Source of the DNA: Rhipidocladum racemiflorum | Lineage: Eukaryota > Streptophyta > Magnoliopsida > Poales > Poaceae | Direction of reading: 5' to 3' | Assembly (NCBI GenBank): GCA_036346355.1 | Contig: CM070580.1 | Span: 26,207,374 to 26,271,373 of the forward strand | Length of the DNA: 64,000 bases | Part shown: positions 21,072 through 31,759 of the stretch, piece after piece | Position numbering within the stretch: position 1 is the stretch's first letter | Layout of the letters: each line of letters starts with the position of its first letter | Position numbers and translations under genes: made by a program | The notes under the pieces: model-generated | What the model saw: the letters and a program-made list of their open reading frames with translations, nothing else | Database searches by the model: none | Told to the model about the DNA's origin: nothing

Positions 21072-21665
21072 TCAGAGCAGCCAATGGGGCACCTTCTTGG
21101 GCATGACGCGCTCTTCGATCGTTCTCAAGCTCGGCTTCCATCCCCTGCTCGACAGCTCCCGGCTCAAGACCTCCGGCCGGTGCTCCTCGAACCCGTCCGG
21201 CCTCGCCGCCGTTTCCTCCGTCCTCTCCGCTTCAGCCGCCGCCTCGCGCTTCGCTGGCTCATCGGCGTCTTTGGCCTCCTCCCGGCTCTTCTTGGAAGAG
21301 AGGTTCCTCCTCAGCACGCCCGTCATTGACCGGGACCGCGTCAGCGACCGGGACGCCGTCAGCGCGCGCCGCGCCTCCTCGGCCGACACCTTCCCGCGGG
21401 TGGCCGGCAGCAGGACGTACACCCCGCCGGCGCCCAGCACGTGGTCGGCGGGCAGGGGCGCGACCTTGTTGGCCCTGCCGCCTCCGCCTCCGCCCTTGCG
21501 GTCCTGCTGCAGGACGCGCGCGTCGACGACGAAGTGGCGCGGGTGGTCCATCATGAGCTCCGCCACGGACACGGGCTCGCTGAGCGCCCGCACGCTCCCG
21601 TCCGCCATCACAACCTTCCCCCCGCTCGCGCCCACCGCCGCGCCCGCCGAGATCAGATTGCCCAT
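21072..21665 (-). CDS. DUF4228 (PADRE) family protein
   Basis: A single-exon gene of 197 residues. It begins MGNLISAG, a typical N-myristoylation signal, and continues with the family pattern: GGKVVMADGSVRAL, then VAELMMDHPRHFVVDA, then a segment GGVYVLLPATRGKVSAEEARR. The middle is Ser/Arg-rich (SRSLTRSRSMTG) and the C-terminal half is charged and likely disordered. It ends with RTIEERVMPKKVPHWLL. Family knowledge: these plant proteins respond to pathogens and abiotic stress, but no biochemical activity is established. The start is the only Met before the conserved core. Coding GC is high, as in many grass single-exon genes. A weak AT-rich motif about 100 bp upstream is not a convincing TATA box. 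Confidence 0.92.
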   Translation of the reverse strand: MGNLISAGAAVGASGGKVVMADGSVRALSEPVSVAELMMDHPRHFVVDARVLQQDRKGGGGGGRANKVAPLPADHVLGAGGVYVLLPATRGKVSAEEARRALTASRSLTRSRSMTGVLRRNLSSKKSREEAKDADEPAKREAAAEAERTEETAARPDGFEEHRPEVLSRELSSRGWKPSLRTIEERVMPKKVPHWLL

Positions 21666-21709
21666 GTATGTGTATGATCGGCAGCTGGCCCGCTCGGCGA
21701 TGGGTTGAG

Positions 21710-23246
21710 CAAGCAGCAGAAAAGCTAGCTGCCAATGGCGCGGCGGGAGGAGGGATGGTTGGGTTGGAGGGTATTAAAAACAGTTGGTGGGGTGGGAGCA
21801 AAGGTTTTCGGGTAAGAGCAAATATAATAGTAAAGTTACCTATTTATTTTATTTTTTATTTATATCATTTAAAATAAATAAAAATACAGTTTGTATAATA
21901 ATTATCTCTAAAGGTTATTTTTAGATGCTGTACAATAACTATATTTTCTCTTTTGTACATAAATAATCTATCTATGCTCCGTGCAAAGTTGGTTACTAAA
22001 TAAGAGCCAATTCTTTTCTCCCTCCTCTTTTCTCACTTTTACATATAGAGTAAAACTGATATGTACAAGCTAAGAATCAGTTGAGGTGGCCTTATTCTAC
22101 ATGCCCTAGTCATAGAGAGGAATGCTACTTACTACTAAAGGTGGAGTAATTAGGAAAAGTCTCAAGGGGGTTTAGTTGGCTCAGGCTTGGTAAGAATAAG
22201 AAATGGCGGGTTGGTTTGGTTCGAAGAACCAAATTGCTCCACCCCTGTCCCGTGAGGTCGCTAGCGCGTTAACTCGTCTTTGACACACTGCACCGTCGCG
22301 ACCTCGCCACTTTCTCCGTCCCTATCCCGCGCTGCGAACACATTCAACTCGCAGAGGAATCCATCGCTGGTGTTGTACTATGCGCAAAAAACGAGCTAGA
22401 CCTACATGGCCTACTTCTTTTTTGGAAGGTTCCTAATTTTCTTGGAAGATCAACTCTCTTTGTAAGGAACCTAATTTTTTTGGAAGATCAATTCTCTTTG
22501 GAAGGTTCCTAATTTTCTTGGAAGACTCATGGGAAAATGACATGGTCGAGTGTGGACACGACCGGCCAGCTTCCACGCGTAACGGACGGGGTAATAATAG
22601 AACAGTGGAAAGAAAAGGAAATGACAGGAGCAAAGAGAAAAACATGAGAAAGAAAAAACCTAGCGGATTAGGAAGGAAGTTCGAGAACGGGTTTTGATTT
22701 GGTTGGCAACCGGTAGTGACTAGTGAGTTCGGTCGAGCTGGATGCATGCGTACTTTTTGTCTCAACTCCGACGGTGACGTGCGAGTATGCGACCATTTTG
22801 TGATTTTGTCCCTGGGGCTCCACTCCTCTACTGCCCCTCTTCGGTTAAACTTGCTTGGAAGCGAATCGAAGTCTCGCGCGGGGGGAGGGGTTGTCCAGAT
22901 TTCATTTTCGGTATATATTTTAGAGGAGATTGAAATCCGAAATTTTAGCGAGATGTCAAAATTACAAATAAAATTCGGACGAAATTCAAAAATCAAATAT
23001 GAAATCTGATCGTTTTTCAACTGGGAAATCCGAGATTTTCTCCGAAATCACCGAGATTTCGTTCAAATTGAAATGATCAAAAAATGGTCAAAAAAATGTT
23101 AAATTTTATTTAATATTTTTTGTGGATGATCTTGAGCCCAATTCCAACCAAATTCGGCCAACAAAAATCAAAATCTAATAAAAAAAAGTTCAAGATATCG
23201 GTCGAAATCTCCGAGATCTAGCTGGGATTTGAATAGTTACTGTAGT
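21710..23246. other. gene-free interval upstream of DUF4228
   Basis: AT-rich promoter-side DNA (21780-22080) followed by GC-mixed repeat-like sequence. A 25-bp word (CCTAATTTTCTTGGAAGATC) recurs three times at about 22430-22525. The region 22860-23220 has the 'aaatttcggtcaaaattt' style found in many grass intergenic repeats. No exon was recognised. Confidence 0.4.
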
Positions 23247-23255
23247 ATTTTAATT

Positions 23256-23398
23256 GAGAGGTGCTTCTATGCTCTTCCTTTTAAAAGTTGCACAACTATT
23301 AAAGCATGAATGAAGGGTAGATGGTGATTACTTACCCCTTCGCTTGCTTCAAGATTTGTGCAACTTGTACTAGAAGGAAGAGCATAGAAGCACCTCTC
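23256..23398 (+). mobile_element. Mutator-type MITE, copy 1
   Basis: A 143-bp element with terminal inverted repeats starting GAGAGGTGCTTCTATGCTCT. It has a perfect 9-bp target duplication ATTTTAATT at 23247-23255 and 23399-23407. A 9-bp duplication points to the Mutator superfamily. Two further copies are at 36589-36732 and 37162-37304. Confidence 0.9.
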
Positions 23399-23407
23399 AT
23401 TTTAATT

Positions 23408-25028
23408 TTCTTTTTTAATTTTTTTACTAGGCCAAGATTTTTGAAATCTCGCTGGAATTTAGATCCATGGGTGTGGAACTGTGGATGGTGTTATTAGTTG
23501 GGGTCTTGGGATACTAGTACAATAATTCCAGCCGCGTGTTCTGCGTTCGATGAGATCTTTGTGTGCGTGCTCTCACGAAAGTACTGGGAGGATTGTGCAT
23601 TTGATAATTGAAAATGAGCAGGGCATAGCTGGGCTGAGCTAAGCTGATTTGATAGACTGTCTTAGTGCCGTTTTTAAACTTAGACTGCATTAATGTTCTG
23701 TGATTTCGTTACACGAATCTGCGGTGTTTATTAGATTGTATCTGTTCATTGCATTGGTGATCTTCCTTCGCGTAACAGAGTTCCAGCCTTCCAGGTCAAG
23801 TGTAATGTGTTCGGAGACATGGATACAGGATACGTGCACGGTGCACCTTCTCTCATTATATCAAATAAAAAAGATGTTGAGGTCAACCAACCAATGCTGG
23901 CAAATATTGGACAGAGATTATTTGGAGTTTTGCAGACAAAATTTGGCAAATGCTGGTCCTTCAGTGTGATGGTGGGTTCAGTATTTTTCATCCAGTGACA
24001 TTGATACATTGCCATGCTTCTACTTGAGAGCATCATTGCTGCAAAGAACAGTCTACGCCAACCTTACTTTATGTAAGCCTTACTCTTACTCTTAAGTTCT
24101 AACAGTCTCTGAATACTCAGTAAAACAAAGTCCGAAGGTTTCCGGCTCCCTCACGCTGTCCATGTCGCCCCAACATGTATGAATCGTCCGATTGTCAACG
24201 TGCAGCCAAGATCGTCCTTCTCACTCCCGTGCTTTCCCCTCTGCTCGCATACGCTGCCCGACACCCTTAGGTTGTCTCCCACTCTCCCCGATCCCCATCC
24301 CTTTCACGTTGCCACAACGCTCTCCCCGATCCTTATCCCTTCAGGCCGTCGCTGCTGCTCCGGCCAACCCGCTGCGACCTCCCACCGATCCCCACGCCCT
24401 CAAGCCATCTCCGCGATCCCTATCCCTTCAGGCCGCCGCCCTCCCGCACTGCTGCGGCCTCCCGGCGATCCATCCGGTCGGCCAACCCGCTACCTCCGTC
24501 CACGTCCCACACCGTTGCGACCTCCCACCAATCCATCCGGTCGTCCCCAGCTCTCGCTCCATGTTGTTGGCCTGTATGCCCTAGGCCCCTGATCTGCGTT
24601 GCACCGCCGCTACGCCACTGGGCCACACCCTCTTCCTCAGTCTTGGGTGGCTCATGAATTTGCTCGTCAGGAGCTCCGCTCGCCCTCGCCTCCAGCCTTC
24701 TGTGCTTTGCTCAGCTACTCCACCGCCGCCTTTGATTAAGGTGCCTTCACTGCGGATTTCAATCATTCGGCCTACATGATGTAATTGTAATATGCAACTG
24801 TGATAGCTACTGACAACCGATCACTTTAGTAACGTATCTAATACAGTAATATTTATTTTTCTCTTAACTACAAGAATTATAGCCATGTTGGTTACATATT
24901 GAATTTCTTTTGATATTGTTCGTTTTGCCTATGTTTCTGTCCTTACTGCAACAAAAATCCATGGCAAATTTCATCTTAAAACATTGTGTTTTATGTTTTT
25001 ATTTGTATAATTTATGCCTTCTAATTAG
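23408..25028. other. interval with unassigned coding-like fragments
   Basis: A plus-strand frame at about 23800-23998 (GDMDTGYVHGAPSL... LFGVLQTKFGK) has coding-like composition, but I cannot assign it. From 24179 to 24770 the DNA is GC-rich with internally repeated CGATCCYTATCCCTTCAGGC words; its long frames on both strands are composition artefacts. It precedes the VPS41 exon, so the interval may be a mosaic of captured pieces. Confidence 0.35.
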
Positions 25029-25131
25029 AGATACTGAAGATCATATTACTTGGCTTCTTCAACATGGTTAGCATGAAAAGGCATTGGCTGCAGTTGAAGC
25101 AGGACAATGACGAACTGGGCTTCTTGATGAG
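25029..25131 (+). pseudogene. VPS41 exon fragment
   Basis: One exon with intact-looking borders (TTAG before, GTAGGT after) encodes a segment DTEDHITWLLQHG... HEKALAAVEAGQ... RTGLLDE. This matches the plant vacuolar sorting protein VPS41, a HOPS tethering subunit at vacuole/endosome membranes, in the region after its beta-propeller. Two in-frame stops (TAG 25069-25071, TGA 25108-25110) break it. No neighbouring VPS41 exon is seen, so it is a captured or relic genomic fragment. Confidence 0.8.
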
Positions 25132-25394
25132 GTAGGTAAACCAGCAAATAGTTAAGTTTGATTAGCAAATGAAGAATGGTATTAGTAAGATTCAGCGAGT
25201 TTAGATGGAACTATACCAAGTCAAAGAAAGGTATGTCAGAGTTCCCTGATTAATACTATACAAACAAAAATACAGAACAAACAAGCATGCAACAACAGGT
25301 ACAGTTAAATTATGCTTAGAGGGCAAATAGACCCTACATCAAATTTAACTAGGTAACTAAACATGGCGCAAGCCGCGTACGTGAATGAAAAACG

Positions 25395-25862
25395 AATTTG
25401 TATTCTTTTAGGAAAAATGGACCACAAAAACATTTTTTTCGGGTTCCGGGAAAAAACAGACCACGAAAACATTTTTTTCCGGCAAAAACGGAGAAGGCAA
25501 ACCTTTTTTTCGAGAAAAAACGGACCTCGAAAATATTTTTTTTGGGCACCGGAGAAAAAACGGACCAAGAAAATATTTTTCCTGGGGTCCGAAGAAAAAA
25601 CGGACCACGAAAACTTTTTCCCCGACAAAAACGGAGAATGGACAAACGAAAAACGAATTTGCCTCTCTTTTTTTTTTTGAGGAAAAATGGACAACGAAAA
25701 CATTTGTTTCGGGTTTCGGGGGAAAAACGGACCACGAATACATTTTTTCGGGAAAAACGGAGAAAGAAAATGGACCACGAAAACATTTTTTTTCGGGTTC
25801 CAAGGGAAAAACGGACCATGAATACATTTTTTTCGGGAAAAACGGAGAAAAGGACCTAAACG
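25395..25862. repeat. degenerate minisatellite of about 40 bp units
   Basis: About eleven units built from AAAAACGGACCACGAAAACA, a T run and CGGGTTCCGGG or a variant. Unit length varies because the homopolymer runs vary. Several frames on both strands stay open through it, giving Phe/Lys-rich pseudo-proteins that are not genes. It abuts a dispersed repeat (25865-26135) whose phrases it echoes. Confidence 0.85.
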
Positions 25863-25864
25863 TA

Positions 25865-26135
25865 AGAAGCAGGGATCCAATTATTATTTTTTTGGACCCA
25901 TGCGCTATCCCGAAAAATTAGAAAATGACTAACCCGCGATATGTATTTAACGGGAGGTCTTTGCTGCAAAGTAACGAACTAGGGACCTAAATACAATCTG
26001 AAAAAGTTTTTTTTATACTCACAAAAAATCGCAAAGGATCTATTTGTAATTTATAGGGACCAATCCGTAATTTAGAGAAAGTGGGAGGGTTGTTTTGAAA
26101 ATTAGCATGGTGGTGAGGTGGCATGGCTGAGGAGC
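25865..26135 (-). repeat. dispersed repeat related to 470-770
   Basis: Its reverse complement shares an ordered series of words with 470-770, including CAAAACAACCCTCC, TTTCGCGATTTT or its variant, TTTAGGTCCCT, CGTTCGTCGTTTTAC-like and GTTAAATACGAATCGCG-like. No coding capacity or clear ends. Confidence 0.65.
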
Positions 26136-26429
26136 CGGCAGTAGATATTAAGGAGAATAGAAAGTTGACTAGATAGGCTAAATAGGCTCCTCTCATAAGT
26201 AAAAAAAAAAAAAAAAAAACAGTCAATAATTTTTCTAAGGTAACAGTGATCTACCCAAGATACTTGGTTTCAGAAATCTTAGCTGTTCGCGTTTTTTAGA
26301 GCAACTGTTGCCAGCTAAATAGTGATCTAAAAAAATTGTGTGGTGCATTTATGAGTGAACTGAACAAATTTTCCACATAATACCATATTTGCGATGGTTG
26401 GTGTTCATCTGAGTTAAACCGATGCCTTA

Positions 26430-26749
26430 GGGCATGTTTGAATCTATGCAGCTAATAGTTAACTGCTAAAAATTAGCTGGAGTGGATCTAAACACCCTCA
26501 GCTAATAGATCACCCAGCTAATGGTTATCTCATTAGCTAACTAAACTCAGCTAATATCAATTAATATGTGGCATTTAACCAAAATACCATTCGCGTCTAC
26601 CACCAATAGCATTTGATAGCATGTGTATTCTGAACAATAGCATCTATTAGCCACATATTAGTTGGTGGATCCAAACACCCTCCAACTAATAGTTAGCTAG
26701 GAACTATTAGCTAGCTAACTATTAGCTGCTAATGGATTCAAACAAGCCC
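26430..26749. mobile_element. Tourist-type MITE
   Basis: Ends GGGCATGTTTGAATC and GATTCAAACAAGCCC are inverted repeats, flanked by the trinucleotide duplication TTA (26427-26429 and 26750-26752). That fits PIF/Harbinger (Tourist) MITEs. The interior is filled with AGCTAATAGTTA words on both strands, so the whole element can fold. Confidence 0.85.
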
Positions 26750-27023
26750 TTAGAGTCTGTGTGGGATTTAACAGACTAAGATGCTATTGTCATGCTTTAT
26801 TTATTGGGTGGCCAATACAAGCTCTGTTGCATGTTAAAATCAAATCGAATGCCATATCTCATCTGCATAGGCTGAAACAAAATGCTTAGAGCTGTAATGT
26901 TCTATAGCTTCATAGCAAATTTTAAGTATGCAACACAGCAGCTGCATGTATATACTATGTATTCTCTTACTCCTTGGTTCAAAACCTACCTTAACTGCAT
27001 TCCTCCTCTCCTCTCTCCGCCAC

Positions 27024-27190
27024 AAGGGCCGCGTGGCGCAGCGGTGAGATCGGTCCCTCGCGCACCAGCGACGCAGGTTCGAGGCCGTGCTCTGCTCGCG
27101 CGCGTGGTTTTTCCTCGTGTGACGCATGGCACGGCCATGCAGGGGAGTGCGTGGGATTGCAAAAAAACCATACAAATACGTGAAATTGCA
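27024..27190 (+). mobile_element. tRNA-derived SINE-like element
   Basis: An A box TGGCGCAGCGG (27034-27044) and a B box GGTTCGAGGCC (27076-27086) are 31 bases apart, the spacing of a type-2 Pol III promoter. The surrounding bases do not fold into a full tRNA with an acceptor stem, so this looks like a SINE head. The 3' end is not defined. Confidence 0.5.
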
Positions 27191-28425
27191 TAAAGGTCCT
27201 CTATTTATGCGGAAAGGTCCTTTTTGGTGTAAAGGTCTTCCAAAATTTTCTTTTGCCTAAATCCTTCAAAAAAAACATCTCGGTCCAAAATTTTCCATTT
27301 TTTTCTCGGTTTTTTCCCGCATAAAGGTCCTCTGAATTTTTTTCTCGTAATCGGAATTCTTTTCGGTTCCTATTTTAACAAATTTTTCGCTTTTACCTCT
27401 CGATTTCGGCAGAAAAAAATGGCACATTTTCCTAGTACTACTTGCAACCCATGGCAAGCATATAAAAGGAGTACATCTAAGCCTTCTCTACTTCTAAACG
27501 GATCGTATCCTTTGCTTGCGAGAAACTAGCTTGCCTATCTCTCGATGATCTTGCTGCCCATTACGCAGTACAGCAACTTATAATAGTTTTTACATTTTAG
27601 AGTGGTACAGTAATTGTTTAGCTGCTATCAATAGTCACACGACCAATCTATTTTCTGCCCCTAAAAGAAAGAATAGACCTTATGTAAGAGCTACTAGAGA
27701 GCCCCTGTTTAGAACGAAGTATTTCAGCATAATCCTAGAGGAATTGACATGTTTATTGACATTACTACGTACGAACCTCCTTTGTTTCAGATGGCCAAGT
27801 TGTATAACCCTATCCCCCATGTCCAAAACGGGATGGAGACACTGTTACTAGATATCCATCACCATCACCTGCCCAAAAGAAAAGAGCCCTTTTACAGCAC
27901 CCTAAATCAAAAATTGACCACATTTCTTCGATCCAGAATTAATCTCCTGCCTTTGCATGCTCCAATGAGGCCAAAGAAAGACAGAATTACGTAGGAGTTG
28001 AGCCTGGCCAAATTCCTGGCGTGGTGATGGTCGATGGAATGATGGCTTCGGTTGATTTGAGAGGGATGTGTACCAACCAAGTACGAAGCTTCGACCTGCC
28101 GAGACCCTCCAGAAGTCTCATATGATCTAATCTAATCTAATCTAATACTTGTCTTCTCCTTGGACCAGCCGGCACTTCTAATCTAACTAAAGCCCCAGGG
28201 ACCTGCCATTGCCGGTCGAACCAACCTCTGGGTTGGTCTGGAACCAATTAAAGCTCGTCCGTTTTTTCTTCTTTCTCTTCTGTTCGAAAAGGACAGTTCG
28301 CTTGTTGCTCAAGCGATTCTGTTGTGTGGCATGCATTTGTTGAGAGGTTGTACGTGTATACGTATTCTAAAGATCTAAAGAAAATTTAATGTCTTAAGAG
28401 CAACAGGATAAATTGAGGACCGAGC
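27191..28425. other. gene-free interval
   Basis: From 27191 to 27430 the sequence is rich in 'aaaggtcc' phrases, similar in style to the repeat at 470-770. A (TCTAA)4 microsatellite is at 28126-28146. The 81-residue frame at 27749-27994 is not recognised. Confidence 0.4.
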
Positions 28426-28429
28426 TGTT

Positions 28430-28585
28430 GCACGATTGGCAGGACTGTCGTTGTGCGGCCTGCTCGTCCCAGGTTCAAATCTTAGGTTTAGCATGGATGC
28501 TCGTTGCCGGGCCGAGTGCAAGCGAGTGTGTGTGAAGATATGTATTTGTATTTGATTGTTGTTGTTCTTTTTTTAATAAATATTA
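28430..28585 (+). mobile_element. possible SINE with B box
   Basis: A B-box-like AGGTTCAAATC is at 28471-28481. The segment ends in GTTGTTGTTC and a T run, as grass p-SINE-type elements do. The A box is weak. Low confidence. Confidence 0.35.
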
Positions 28586-28688
28586 GAGCTTTGATCAATT
28601 TGTTTTTTTTTAAAGAAAGAAGCACAGAAAAATTAGTTATTACGTCCGTTATGACTCCAAGTAAATGACTTTTCTGCAGAGTAGTACT

Positions 28689-28906
28689 TGTTAGACAACC
28701 TCGCTATCGAATAGTCCGGGGTTGCCTAATAGATCTCAAGTGGAGAACAGAGAGAGAGGGCGAGAGACACAATATGAGGAGGAGCAGTCACTTTATTATT
28801 CTCAGATGCTTGTCTACAATGGGGTGACCCCCTGCCTCCTATATATAGCGGTTCTGCTTAGAGATAAGGAAGAGTCCATATCGGATACGAATTCGGTTTC
28901 CTAACA
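28689..28906 (-). repeat. Copia B 3' LTR
   Basis: 218 bp, TGTTAGACAACC...CCTAACA. It has one copy of the 23-bp end unit that is duplicated in Copia A. Confidence 0.95.
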
Positions 28907-29155
28907 CTCCCCCTTGGACTCTTCACTGCGAGATGCATATGCCTCATTAAAACTCCATAAAAACCCAGTGGGAAAAATAATTGGAGAAAGAGTACATAGC
29001 ACACGCTTATTTGTGTTGCACGGATTGCCTCATCAAAAACCTTATGTAAGAAAACTTCAATGAAAAACTTACTTAAGGAAAGGAGTACAATCCACCCAAA
29101 CTTCAATGTTAATCTTCAAGATTTACGTTGGGTACTCAAACTTCATGTTTGAGAT

Positions 29156-30860
29156 TTATGTAGGAGTATGTGAAAAATCTCCCCCTGAAATCTGCACTTC
29201 TCTAAGCCTCATCATCCCGATTCCTCTAATACATCTTTCAAAGGAAGATGCCGGGAGTGACTTAGTGAATAAATCTGTGAGATTTTCACACGACTTAGTA
29301 TGCAGTATCTTTATCTCGTTCATCTTATGCATTTCATGAGCATAAAAGAACTTGGGGTTGATATGCTTTGTAAGGTTACTCTTCACATATCCCATTTGTA
29401 CTTGTGCAACACAAGCTGCATTATCTTCATAGATAATAGTGGGGTTTGTTCCATGTTCGCACCACATGACTTACGGATGTGGTGAACCATTCTTCGAAGC
29501 CATGCACATTCCCGAGAGGCTTCATACAATGCAATGATTTCTGAGTGGTTAGTCGACGTCGAGACAAGAGTCTGCTTAGACGACTTCCAAGAAATTGCTG
29601 TTCCACCGCAAAGAAAAACATACCCAGTTTGTGACTTGCCAGTATGCGGGTCCGATAGGTACCCAGCATCGGCGTAGCCAACTAAATTCAATTCATTGTT
29701 TCTTCTGTAAAACAAGCCGAGGTCTTTGCTTCCTTGAAGGTAACGGAAGATGTCCTTCACCCCTTTCCAATGCCTTTTGGTGGGTTACTCACTTTGCATC
29801 GCTAGCAAATTCACTGGCGAACGCAATGTCCGGCCTAGTGCTATTCGCAAGGTACATGAGCGCTCCAATTGCACTCAAGTATGGGAATTCCGCTCCCGTG
29901 ACTTCCTCCCCTCTTCTTTAGGCACATGCGGGTCTAGGTCTGCTTGGAGTGACCTTCCGACCATTGGGGTCTTTGCGGGGTATGCTTTTTCAAAGCCAAA
30001 TCTCTCCAACACTTTCTGCGTGTAGGATGATTGGTATACCAAGATTCCGCCTTGGACATGTTCAAGCTGCAAGCCTAAACAGAACTTGGTTTTACCCAAG
30101 TCTTTCATTTCAAACTCAGATTTCAAGTATGTGCATGCTTCTTCAATTTCCTCATCCGTCCCAATGATGTTCAAGTCATCTACATAGACGGAGATTATAC
30201 AAAATCCATTCGTGGATCGTTGTATAAATACACATGGACAATCTTCATTTGTTAGTGTAGCCTTTCTTGCAGAGAAAGTCACTCAAACGATTGTACCACA
30301 TTCTTCCCCGATCGTTTTAGCCCATACGGTGATTTCTCCAATTTCACACCGTATAGGTTTCTGTTTGCTCTGTCTTGGTTCGGGATAGGGATACCTTAGG
30401 TACTTTCATATAAATCTCCGAATCCAAGTTTCCATACAAATATCTTTGTGACAACATCCATTAGCTTCATTTTCAACTTCAAGTTGACTGCCATTGAGAT
30501 CAAGTATCTAAAGGTAATTCCACCCATGACCGGAGAATAGGTTTCTTCATAATCAACCCCGGGACGTTGAGTGAAACCTTGAGCGACAAGCCTTGCCTTG
30601 TACCTTACAACTTCATTGTTTTCGTTTCTCTTGCGAACAAAAACCCATTTGTGACCCTCGGGGTTTTATATGGGGAGGCGTGCGGCACACAGGCCCAAAC
30701 ACCTCTCTCTTTGTTCGAGAGAGACTAACTCTGCGGTGATTGCCTTCTTCCAATCTTCCCAATCGAGCCTTTTCTTGCACTCTACGAGAGATGCGGGCTC
30801 GGGATCATGATTAATGATCGTGGCAATCTTCTTTGCAAAGTATGCATCGACATTGGTCAT
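29156..30860 (-). pseudogene. Copia B reverse transcriptase and RNase H, broken
   Basis: Minus-strand blocks include the pre-RT linker KRLDWEDWKKAITAELVSLE (30700s), the YVDD box (ISVYVDDLNIIGT), EFEMKDLGKTKFCLGL and the RNase H GYADAGYLSDPHTGKSQTGY. The RNase H continues intact through AISWKSSKQTLVSTSTNHSE, where Copia A has a stop. Frame breaks lie near 29440, 29760-29870 and 30290-30650. Confidence 0.92.
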
Positions 30861-31759
30861 TTGCTCTATTCATTGATTCTCCGTTATTACAAAGTTTATG
30901 GCCATTTCATCATGGGGTGCTTTGCACTTCTACTTGCTCTTCATTGCTATTTCCCATTCCAAGAGCAAGTTCCTTTAGTTTTTCTCCGCCAATGTGTGCG
31001 CACACATTATTTCCGGCTTCTTCCAATGGAAGGTTCAGATCTGGAATTGCCTTTTCCACAGGCTTCTTTCCAAAGGCCAGTCTCAATTGGCTCCCCTTCT
31101 TGCTTTGGGGCACTTTTGTGATTGGTGTGGTAAGTCCTCTCGCCCTTGATTTTCCCAGACGTCTCCGGTACTTTGGGTTTGAGAAGCCGAGATCTCCTGT
31201 TCTTTTTCTTTGAGGCCTCTGAACAGGATGAGGATACCTTACGCTTTCTTTGGTATTTCCACCCTCTCTGGTGCATTTCTTGCTGGTACATGCGACTTAA
31301 CCACGCTCTTGAGATCACAAAAATGATCAGCGGTTCATTTGCTAAATTCTGCAAATCAATTATCTTACGGACTTCTTGATTTGCTTCATTAGTGCGAGGG
31401 TCATGCGCGGGGATCCCAAAGTGGAATGCCATACTATTTCCGGCATTTTTCATCCAATGGTTGATTCTCTCCCCCTAATGACGGAAATGGTCCTCGCCAA
31501 AGATGCAATCGGCCGAATCGGGCTGTGTGCAAGTCTCGATCATGGGTTCCAAATACCTGATTATGGATGCACTCTCATAACCAACGATATCCCAGACTTG
31601 CGGAGAGGGCCCATTGCGATCATTTGTGGGGTGGTATAGGTACATATACCATACAACCAAAATTTCTAAGATGGGAAATCTTCGGGATGACCCCTTGCAC
31701 TAGTTGCATAGGTGAATGGATGTTGTAGGCCGATGGTCTATAATTGATGAGTCTTCTTT

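Noticed and set aside
22433..23020. 195-residue minus-strand frame
   Set aside because: Composed of repeat-like Lys/Asn/Phe-rich stretches over 25-bp direct repeats and intergenic repeat phrases; no domain.
25305..25880. Minus-strand frame of 191 residues and overlapping frames rich in Phe and Lys
   Set aside because: It is translation of a 40-bp minisatellite; frames are open on both strands because the unit lacks stop codons.
27024..27100. Functional tRNA gene
   Set aside because: A and B boxes are present but acceptor and anticodon stems do not pair convincingly and no terminator T run follows at the right distance.
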